NCBI GenBank assembly: GCA_030667105.1
Contig: DAOUWN010000111.1
Span: 1 to 6,998, forward strand
Reading direction: 5' to 3'
From: Deltaproteobacteria bacterium
Lineage (GTDB): Bacteria > Desulfobacterota > Desulfobacteria > C00003060
DNA: 6,998 bases
A program made the position numbers and the translations under genes. Position 1 is the first letter of the stretch. Every line of letters starts with the position of its first letter. Shown here in pieces: positions 1 to 4,687 of the stretch. Below the pieces are notes generated by a model. The model did no database searches. It saw only the letters and a list, made by a program, of their open reading frames with translations, and was not told the origin of the DNA.

Positions 1-620
1 ATCACTTTTTTCACGGCAATCTTATCAGCAAGGTTTCGATGTTGAATCTCCTCAGCCATAAGAAGTCCCATGGAAGCCGTGCAGCAAAACACCGTGCTTT
101 GAAGATCCACCATGACCTCACAGTGCATGTCACGATTCCCCGGCCCAACCGGCACAACCATGGCGCCAAAGCGTTCACAGCCCAGTTGAAAACCAACGCC
201 CGCAGTCCAGAGCCCATAGCCCACGGCAATCTGGACGCGGTCGTCTCGCATCAGGCCTCCCATTTCGTAGCACCTGGCAAACATATTGGCCCAGTCATCA
301 ATGTCTTTGCGGGTGTAACAAAGGACCTTGCGCTTTCCCGTAGTCCCGGACGAGGCATGGACGCGCACAACCTTATCAAGAGGTACGGAAAGCAGAGGAA
401 AGGGATATCCTTCTTTCAGATCCTGCGCGGTCGTGAATGGGAGTCTGTCAAGGTCATCCAGTGACCGGATGTCTTCCGGTCGCACACCTGCCTCATCCAT
501 TCTTTTCCTGTAAAAGGAAGACCCTTGATAGGCGTGGTTTACGGTCCACTTCAATCCTCTGATCTGAAAATCCCTCAATTCCTCTTGTGTTGTCACTGTT
601 GGCATAAAGCCCTTCGCCAT
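1..620 (-). CDS. paaK: Phenylacetate-CoA ligase family protein (aryl-acid-CoA ligase), 3' part beyond the window
   Basis: AMP-forming ligase that activates an arylacetate (phenylacetate, indoleacetate or similar) to its CoA thioester in the cytoplasm. Only the first 206 codons are here; the family is usually about 430 residues, so the C-terminal half lies past position 1. Visible in the translation: the early FYRKRMDEAGV segment (residues 36-46), the P-loop-like adenylate motif HASSGTTGK (88-96), the YGLWTAGVGFQLG segment (135-147) and VVPVGPGN (155-162), all at the order and spacing expected of PaaK-family enzymes. The ATG at 620 is preceded by AGGGGGAG at a good distance. It starts 99 bp after the dctM stop, on the same strand, with no terminator visible between, so it is probably the last visible gene of the TRAP operon. 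The family is clear; the acid it uses cannot be read from the sequence. The Trp attenuator upstream favours an indole acid (inference). Confidence 0.9.
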   Translation of the reverse strand, partial: MAKGFMPTVTTQEELRDFQIRGLKWTVNHAYQGSSFYRKRMDEAGVRPEDIRSLDDLDRLPFTTAQDLKEGYPFPLLSVPLDKVVRVHASSGTTGKRKVLCYTRKDIDDWANMFARCYEMGGLMRDDRVQIAVGYGLWTAGVGFQLGCERFGAMVVPVGPGNRDMHCEVMVDLQSTVFCCTASMGLLMAEEIQHRNLADKIAVKKV

Positions 621-719
621 AACTCCCCCTCATGCTTATTTCATGATCTCGTCAACACCCCACTTCCCTTCACATTTTTGTGGTTATCTCCAAAATCTAC
701 CCCAGGAAAAGAACGAACC

Positions 720-2024
720 CTAATGTACCATTGATGGGAGAACCAGAACAATCTGAGGAAAGATTATCAAAATAACTATGCAGACAATGCAAGCCAGCAA
801 GAAAAAGCTTACGCTCTTGAAAATCGTCCCAAGGCCTATTTCCGGGGCCAAGGCCTTTACCACGAATATATTGACACCAACTGGCGGGGTGATTGCTCCC
901 ATTGTAGTTACCATCGTCAGGATTATGGCGTACCACACCGGATCAAAACCAAGAGCCGTCCCCAGGGGAAAGAAGATCGGGATGGTCAGGACAAGAAACC
1001 CCAGGGAATCTACAAAGCATCCCCCTATCAGATAGATCAACAGCACGATTGCCAGAACAAGGACGGGTGAAACCGGCAGTCCCGAGACAAAATCGGCTAC
1101 TATGAAGGGGAGCCTGGTTATGGCCAGAAAGCGACCAAAGATTATGGCCCCTGCAACCAGAACAAATACCATACATGATATCTTCAGCGTGTCCATCATT
1201 GAGCTGACAAGCCCTTTCCAGGTCAGCCTGCCGGTTGCCGCAGTGACCACAAGCGTGAAAAAAACACCGACGGCCCCGGCCTCGGTAGGTGTAAATATGC
1301 CTGCGTACAATCCTCCGATCACCAGGACGAATATAGCTATTGCTTCTATGACCCCTGTAAGGGAATGTATCTTCTCCTTCAGACTCGTTTTTGGTCCCGC
1401 CGGGCCAAGATCGGGGTTTATCCGACAAAGAACAAGAATCGTGATCACAAACAGGGTTCCCAAGAGAATGGCAGGCAGAATCCCGCCAAGGAAAAGCTTG
1501 ATTATGGACTGCTCTGTTTGCAAGCCGATAATAATGAGGACCACACTGGGGGGCATGATCGTACCCAAGGTGCCACCGGTGACAACCGTGCCACTGCTCA
1601 GCCTCGTATCGTAATTATATTTTTTCATCTGTGGCAAGGCGACTGTGCCCATCGTGGCCGCTGTGGCTGTGTTGGAACCGCAGATAGCGGCAAAGAGTTC
1701 ATCAGCGCCTATCGTGGCAATAGCCAGTCCACCCGGCCAATGACCAAACCACTTGTAGGCTGCGTTGTATAGCTTTTCAGCTATACCGGAGTTGAACGCG
1801 AGGTACCCCATCAAGATGAAAAGGGGTATTACAGTCAGCCCGTAAGTGGAAAATGTGGTCCACAGGTCTGTACCTGCCATGTTGATGGCCGCCTTGAAGG
1901 AGACCACGTAGCTGAATCCGCAGAAACCAACTACAGCCATGGCAAAACCCACAGGCATGCCCAGTAAGAACAACACGGCAACAAGGATGACAATCCCTAC
2001 GATTCCGATCAGAGTTAGACTCAC
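720..2024 (-). CDS. dctM: TRAP transporter large permease subunit, DctM family
   Basis: Large membrane subunit of a tripartite ATP-independent periplasmic (TRAP) transporter; the channel-forming part that couples solute uptake to an ion gradient, usually sodium. The product is 434 residues, normal for the family, and hydrophobic almost throughout, with about a dozen membrane segments. Family marks: GMPVGFAMA near the N-terminus (22-30), MPPS (157-160), FTPTEAGAVG (244-253) and GAITPPVGVN (376-385). The start is a GTG at 2024 that overlaps the dctQ stop in the 4-base GTGA, with AAGGA about ten bases upstream, so the two subunits are probably translationally coupled. The next Met (residue 23) would cut into the first membrane segment, which supports the GTG. 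It ends in TAG at 720. The family is certain; the substrate is not shown by this subunit. Confidence 0.96.
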   Translation of the reverse strand: MSLTLIGIVGIVILVAVLFLLGMPVGFAMAVVGFCGFSYVVSFKAAINMAGTDLWTTFSTYGLTVIPLFILMGYLAFNSGIAEKLYNAAYKWFGHWPGGLAIATIGADELFAAICGSNTATAATMGTVALPQMKKYNYDTRLSSGTVVTGGTLGTIMPPSVVLIIIGLQTEQSIIKLFLGGILPAILLGTLFVITILVLCRINPDLGPAGPKTSLKEKIHSLTGVIEAIAIFVLVIGGLYAGIFTPTEAGAVGVFFTLVVTAATGRLTWKGLVSSMMDTLKISCMVFVLVAGAIIFGRFLAITRLPFIVADFVSGLPVSPVLVLAIVLLIYLIGGCFVDSLGFLVLTIPIFFPLGTALGFDPVWYAIILTMVTTMGAITPPVGVNIFVVKALAPEIGLGTIFKSVSFFLLACIVCIVILIIFPQIVLVLPSMVH

Positions 2025-2512
2025 TGCTCACTGTCCTTTACTGCGAGCACGGATTTCAAAAAATCGGTCAGAAAAGCCACGGAAAGGGTTGCACACCCCA
2101 CCACCACGCCAAAAGTGAATGGATAGTAGATGATTCGGAGCGTTTCAGTCACTTCTCCCGTCCTCCACAGGGTCATGCCGTATTTGGCTATCTGCCATGC
2201 TGCAATGGAAAAAAAGATCATGCATATGAAATGATTGATTCCATTTAGGACTTTCTGTGTCCTCCTTGAGAAGCGCTGCACCAGTATGTCTACTGCAATA
2301 TGCCCACGTTTCATCTGGGTATATCCCAGAGCAAAAGCCGTTACAATCGCCCCGAAATATCCCGTGAGTTCAAAGGCGCCCCTCACCGGCACCCAGACGA
2401 GGCGCAGGAGTATGTTCGTGCAGGTCAGAAATATCATTGCTACCAGAAATACGCCTGCCATCCAGATGAGGACCTGGTTTAGCGCCTGGCTTACCTTGTC
2501 CAGAACCTCCAT
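2021..2512 (-). CDS. dctQ: TRAP transporter small permease subunit, DctQ family
   Basis: Small membrane subunit of the TRAP transporter, which associates with DctM in the inner membrane. From the chosen start the product is 163 residues with four membrane segments (roughly 13-36, 50-66, 89-110, 130-152), the DctQ topology. The family signature is seen as FELTGYFGAIVTAFALGYTQMKRGHIAVDIL (47-77, quoted in part by its key residues: E48, G51, the GYTQMKRGHI run 63-72, D75). An ATG ten codons further upstream (2542) is in frame, but GGAGG lies six bases before the ATG at 2512, and that start gives the usual short N-terminus, so 2512 is preferred. The stop TGA overlaps the GTG of dctM by four bases. 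The upstream neighbour dctP ends 97 bp earlier, with an inverted repeat in the gap. Confidence 0.94.
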   Translation of the reverse strand: MEVLDKVSQALNQVLIWMAGVFLVAMIFLTCTNILLRLVWVPVRGAFELTGYFGAIVTAFALGYTQMKRGHIAVDILVQRFSRRTQKVLNGINHFICMIFFSIAAWQIAKYGMTLWRTGEVTETLRIIYYPFTFGVVVGCATLSVAFLTDFLKSVLAVKDSEQ

Positions 2513-2533
2513 GTCATTCCTCCAGTTCCAGGC

Positions 2534-2595
2534 AGGGGGCATTTCAGACTCTTGACATGATCGGCCGCCTTGTCAGGAATGTAGATCTGCCCCCT
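2534..2595 (-). other. Inverted repeat in the dctP-dctQ intercistronic gap
   Basis: The two arms AGGGGGCA and TGCCCCCT (2534-2541 and 2588-2595) are perfect 8-bp complements. A second nested pair, TGACA with TGTCA (2553-2557 and 2571-2575), lies inside. In the mRNA this would fold into a two-tier hairpin between the dctP stop and the dctQ ribosome site. It has no U-run, so it is not an intrinsic terminator. Hairpins at this place are known in binding-protein operons to protect the upstream mRNA and to help make more binding protein than permease. That role is inferred here. Confidence 0.55.
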
Positions 2596-2609
2596 TGCAA
2601 TGTCAGGGT

Positions 2610-3635
2610 CTATTGCCCGGAATACATCTTGGTAAAGGCCTTTATGTCGTCCACTATGGCTTCTGCCGGAAAGCCTTCTGCCTTCGCATCTTTGATCCAC
2701 TTAAGGGTGATCGGTTCCAGCAATTCGTCCCATTTGACCTTTTCTTCTCTGGAAAGTTCTATTACTTCAATTCCATGGGTCTCTTTAGACCAGGCAATCG
2801 ATTCATCCACATGATTATCCATGTAGGTGCCAGTCCATGCCGACTGCTGAGGCCCAAGGTCTTCCATGACCTTCCGTACGTCCTTGGGGAGGGAATTCCA
2901 CTTGTCCATATTCATGACCACTGCAAAGGGGTAGACTGCTGCGCCCGTGACGGTCACATATCGACAGATCTCAGCAAACTTGAAGTCCTTCATGACCTCA
3001 AGAGACGAAAACAGCCCCTTGACCACTCCCTTTTGCAGGGCCTCCGGGGTTGCCGGCATGGGCATTCCGACTGCGTTCGCCCCCCAGGCCTTCAGGATCT
3101 GTGCGGCCCCACCCGAAGCGCGCAGATCAACGCTCTTCATATCCCTTAAGGTCCTGATGGGTACCTTGGACATGATACTTGACGGGGCTGTCGTAAACAT
3201 AGTAAGGACCTTCACCTTGGCAAATGCGTCAGGGTTGTATTTCTTGTAAATATCCCACAGAACTTGGCTCCCTGTCCGAGAATTGGGTATTCCGAGAGGA
3301 AGGCTAGTTGCATTGGTGATTACAAAACGGCCTGGTTGATAGGCCATGCACAGGCAGCCTATGTCAGCCTGACCTGCAATAACCCCATCTATCATATTTT
3401 TGGCGCCGAGCAGGGTGCCGCCTGGGTATGTGTCAATCACGACCTTCCCGTTGGTGCGTTCTTGTACTTCTTTTTTCCACCTTTCCATCTGGACACATGG
3501 GAAGGTGGGAGCGGGTGGGAAATTGGCATAGCTCAATTTGATCGGTTTTGCCATGGACACTGCAGGGCTCCACGTAATCGCAAAAAGTACAGCCAAAAAA
3601 ACTCCAGCCATTATAAATCCTAGTTTTCGTCTCAT
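2610..3635 (-). CDS. dctP: TRAP transporter solute-binding protein, DctP family
   Basis: Periplasmic binding protein that captures the substrate and hands it to DctQM. The product is 341 residues, normal for DctP. Residues 1-29 form a signal peptide: MRRK, a hydrophobic run to about 20, then a cleavage-type end AVSMA before KPIKLSYA. Family features follow in order: the GG(T/Q)L-type segment TYPGGTLLGAKN (69-80), the DLRASGG segment (170-176) with the arginine (R172) that in this family usually bonds the substrate carboxylate, ALQKGVVKGLFSSLE (199-213), and the NMDKWNSLPKDVRK helix start (242-254). The conserved Arg suggests an organic acid ligand. An in-frame GTG 26 codons upstream (3713) is rejected because the signal peptide must be N-terminal and AGGAGG plus GAAGGA lie just before the ATG at 3635. 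It is the first structural gene after the Trp attenuator. Confidence 0.96.
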   Translation of the reverse strand: MRRKLGFIMAGVFLAVLFAITWSPAVSMAKPIKLSYANFPPAPTFPCVQMERWKKEVQERTNGKVVIDTYPGGTLLGAKNMIDGVIAGQADIGCLCMAYQPGRFVITNATSLPLGIPNSRTGSQVLWDIYKKYNPDAFAKVKVLTMFTTAPSSIMSKVPIRTLRDMKSVDLRASGGAAQILKAWGANAVGMPMPATPEALQKGVVKGLFSSLEVMKDFKFAEICRYVTVTGAAVYPFAVVMNMDKWNSLPKDVRKVMEDLGPQQSAWTGTYMDNHVDESIAWSKETHGIEVIELSREEKVKWDELLEPITLKWIKDAKAEGFPAEAIVDDIKAFTKMYSGQ

Positions 3636-3857
3636 TTCCTTCTTGCCTCCTTGTTCGTAATCGCTCTGTTTAGCCAGTGCCCATCCATAAACGGATCTTA
3701 AGGCACTGGGCACTAGCGTCAGTTTCCAACAACCCGTAGCCGGAACGTGCCGATCTTTTCACCCCCTTTCTCCAGGGTGAGGACTCTGAACCCCTTTCCT
3801 CGTCTCTTTTTCCCCTGTTTCCCACAGATCGCCAAAAACTACGCGGCAGCCTGCCAC
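3636..3857 (-). other. 222-nt leader spacer between attenuator terminator and dctP
   Basis: No gene is supported here. On the transcribed (minus) strand the stretch is purine-rich: positions 3791-3823 are almost all purine, and GAAAGGGG-like words occur twice (near 3765-3772 and 3792-3799). The end nearest dctP holds an inverted repeat (listed separately) and the ribosome site AAGGAGG. A 30-codon GTG ORF (3762-3670) with a plausible ribosome site exists but has no other support. Such a long untranslated stretch after an attenuator leaves room for a second control layer. Confidence 0.4.
3674..3709 (-). other. Inverted repeat just upstream of the dctP ribosome site
   Basis: CCAGTGCC and GGCACTGG (3674-3681 and 3702-3709) are exact 8-bp complements with a 20-base loop. 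Inside the loop ATCC and GGAT can extend the hairpin across a small internal loop. A second register, AGTGCCC with GGGCACT, uses partly the same bases (3676-3682 and 3708-3714), so two exclusive folds are possible. The hairpin ends about 25 bases before AAGGAGG of dctP. There is no U-run, so it is not a terminator; effect on stability or initiation is inference. Confidence 0.45.
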
Positions 3858-3897
3858 AAAAAAAAGCCGCGGGATTCGAGGAACCGTCCGCGGCTTT
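3858..3897 (-). terminator. Intrinsic terminator of the Trp attenuator (segments 3:4)
   Basis: On the minus strand AAAGCCGCGG (3897-3888) pairs perfectly with CCGCGGCTTT (3872-3863), and a run of eight T follows (3865-3858). Inside, GGTT (3885-3882) can pair with AATC (3876-3873) after a 2-base bulge, leaving a CCTCG loop, so the hairpin is nearly continuous. Read on the plus strand the trailing run is only TTT, so it works for minus-strand transcripts. It lies 23 bases after the leader-peptide stop codon and before dctP, the place expected of an attenuator rather than an end-of-operon terminator. Confidence 0.93.
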
Positions 3898-3919
3898 GAT
3901 CTGTTAATATGTTTAACAC

Positions 3920-4024
3920 CTAGCGCTGGATACGGACAGACCCCTCCTCTCGGTCCTGCCACCACCAGCGCCAAAAACCTTCGACCTGATCCAGTAAAAC
4001 GTTTCTTAGTCGTTTGGTTTTCAT
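3920..4024 (-). CDS. Trp leader peptide (34 aa)
   Basis: A 34-codon ORF from ATG at 4024 to TAG at 3920-3922, basic at its N-terminus (MKTKRLRN), with the run GFWRWWWQD at residues 16-24. Four of five consecutive codons (3973-3959) are TGG; random sequence hardly gives this, since Trp is the rarest residue in most proteins. No other amino acid is enriched enough to be the sensed one (one Phe, no His). The job is to sense Trp-tRNA by ribosome stalling rather than to make a working protein. It is longer than the 14-residue E. coli TrpL, and its 3' half runs through segment 2 of the attenuator. The ATG is the only one in frame after an upstream TAA at 4036-4034. No good ribosome site precedes it; see the promoter entry. 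Confidence 0.9.
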   Translation of the reverse strand: MKTKRLRNVLLDQVEGFWRWWWQDREEGSVRIQR

Positions 4025-4035
4025 AAATTCTTGTT

Positions 4036-4064
4036 AAATTATCAAAATGCCCGGACCTTGTCAA
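4036..4064 (-). promoter_or_regulatory. Promoter of the leader-dctPQM-ligase unit
   Basis: On the minus strand a consensus -35 TTGACA (4064-4059) is followed after 17 bases by TAATTT (4041-4036); GATAAT (4043-4038) overlaps it at 15 bases and is the closer -10 match. Transcription would start near 4031-4027, only a few bases before the leader ATG at 4024, so the leader mRNA would have almost no 5' untranslated region. This is a single clear sigma70-type promoter just where the attenuator needs it. Confidence 0.75.
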
Positions 4065-4149
4065 GCGCAAACCCCTTCGTTGTACATATGTCCTGATTTA
4101 TGCTATGAGATCCCATCAGGCTTAACGAACAATCCCACAGGAGACCCGT

Positions 4150-4320
4150 ATGAAATCGCTCGACGAACAGGTGCTAAAAGTGACCAAAGAGATTGTAGCC
4201 AAGTTCATAGAGGTGGGACGTGTCTCTCCCGCCACTTTTGATGAGACTTTCAAGAGTGTCTACAAAAGCATCAAGGAAGCCATACTTGAACACGACATTG
4301 AAAATGAAGAAGAACCCTAA
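4150..4320 (+). CDS. Small protein resembling the MucR/Ros N-terminal region
   Basis: A 56-residue acidic-tailed protein, divergent from the attenuator unit and convergent with polA. AGGAGA lies five bases before the ATG. The sequence reads VLKVTKEIVAKFIEVGRVSP then FDETFKSVYKSIKEAIL, i.e. two predicted helices joined by a short turn, ending in an acidic ENEEEP. This layout resembles the N-terminal helical part of MucR/Ros-type regulators (EIV-x-A/K-F/Y-x(5)-V then a second helix), and similar stand-alone small proteins are common in deltaproteobacteria, as I recall. The Cys2-His2 zinc-finger half of MucR is absent, and the stop follows at once, so it either oligomerises without binding DNA or is an independent short family. 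The ribosome site, compact codon use and helical periodicity support a real gene. Its function is unknown; it is too far from the attenuator to assign it a role there. Confidence 0.75.
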   Translation: MKSLDEQVLKVTKEIVAKFIEVGRVSPATFDETFKSVYKSIKEAILEHDIENEEEP

Positions 4321-4408
4321 CTTGTGCCTTGTTTCATAAATACCGCGCTTCAAAATGGCAATTTGAAATAATGCTGTACTTCATCCATTTCATAGCAGCG
4401 TTGAAATC

Positions 4409-4484
4409 CGTACTGTTCTCAAGGCGTCAGCCGCAAATTCGAATATCGTGCTGTTTTCAAGGCGTCAGCCGCAACCACGAAACA
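4409..4484. repeat. Two-copy tandem repeat, 38-bp period
   Basis: The 28-bp core at 4409-4436 recurs at 4447-4474 with 26 of 28 identical bases (differences at 4412/4450 and 4418/4456). The shared central word is TCAAGGCGTCAGCCGCAA, which itself contains a short GGC-GTCA-GCC dyad. The last ten bases of the two 38-bp units share only CGAA. The period is fixed at 38 by the spacing. No third copy is seen. Confidence 0.8.
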
Positions 4485-4565
4485 AATTCTAATGACCAAA
4501 ATATCAATACCCAAAACGGAAAAACAACAATAACAGCATGCTTTTGTTTTGAGTTTTGAACATTA

Positions 4566-4610
4566 GGATTTCGATATTGTTTCGGATTTCGGATTTCGAT
4601 ATTCGGATTT
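4566..4610. repeat. Low-complexity GGATTTCG-type repeat tract
   Basis: GGATTTCGATATT occurs at 4566-4578 and again, exactly, at 4591-4603; partial copies GGATTTC (4584-4590) and GGATTT (4605-4610) lie between and after. The tract is built of short CGGATTT/CGATATT words. Tracts of this kind occur between genes in many sulfate-reducing deltaproteobacteria, as I recall, which fits the suggested origin. Confidence 0.7.
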
Positions 4611-4687
4611 ATTCTCTAATACCAAAGGGTTACCGCAGGCGGCAGTATATTCTTGCCATAAAAAGCACGAACTTCACAACTGAGGGA

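Larger units (their letters stand above)
3858..4024 (-). promoter_or_regulatory. Ribosome-mediated tryptophan attenuator
   Basis: Four exclusive RNA segments can be drawn by hand. Segment 1 contains the Trp codons: TGGCGCTGG (3973-3965) pairs with CCAGCGCTA (3929-3921), nine pairs with one G-U, and CAGGAC just after the Trp codons can add pairs with GTCTG. Segment 2, GGGGTCTGTCCGT (3944-3932), pairs with segment 3, GCGGACGGTTCCT (3891-3879), 12 of 13 positions including wobbles; this antiterminator takes up the left arm of the terminator. Segments 3:4 form the terminator. A ribosome stalled at 3973-3959 would cover segment 1 and leave 2:3 free; a ribosome reaching the stop at 3920 would cover segment 2 and let 3:4 form. 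So low charged tRNA-Trp should give read-through into dctPQM and the ligase gene. The terminated RNA would be about 170 nt. Folding was done by eye, not computed. Confidence 0.88.
4321..4687. other. Gene-free stretch with repeats between the small gene and polA
   Basis: AT-rich stretch between two converging genes. I see no supported gene. ORFs that cross it (for example 4329-4559 on plus) lack a ribosome site and are made of repeat sequence. It holds a 38-bp tandem repeat and an ATTTCG-rich tract, both listed separately. No clear intrinsic terminator with a U-run is visible for either polA or the small gene; a weak AT-rich 6-bp hairpin (TTCAAA/TTTGAA, 4349-4367) follows the small gene. Confidence 0.6.

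Noticed and set aside
1102..1614. 170-codon plus-strand ORF inside dctM
   Set aside because: It is the antisense shadow of a clearly conserved DctM coding region.
3670..3762. 30-codon GTG ORF with a ribosome-like site before dctP
   Set aside because: Composition is unremarkable and there is no amino-acid cluster or family resemblance; kept only as part of the spacer remark.
3863..3897. The hairpin as a plus-strand terminator
   Set aside because: On plus only TTT follows the stem, against eight T on minus, and no plus-strand gene ends nearby upstream.
3759..4070. 103-codon minus-strand ORF over the attenuator
   Set aside because: It is in another frame from the leader, begins upstream of the -10 element, has no ribosome site and runs through the terminator hairpin; its length is incidental.
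4084..4091. ACATATGT palindrome as an operator for the divergent promoters
   Set aside because: An 8-bp palindrome is too short and does not match the TrpR operator; chance is sufficient.
4409..4484. CRISPR array
   Set aside because: Only two units, with just ten bases between the 28-bp cores, far too short for spacers.
4329..4559. 76-codon plus-strand ORF
   Set aside because: No ribosome site, and much of it is translated from the 38-bp repeat; composition is not protein-like.
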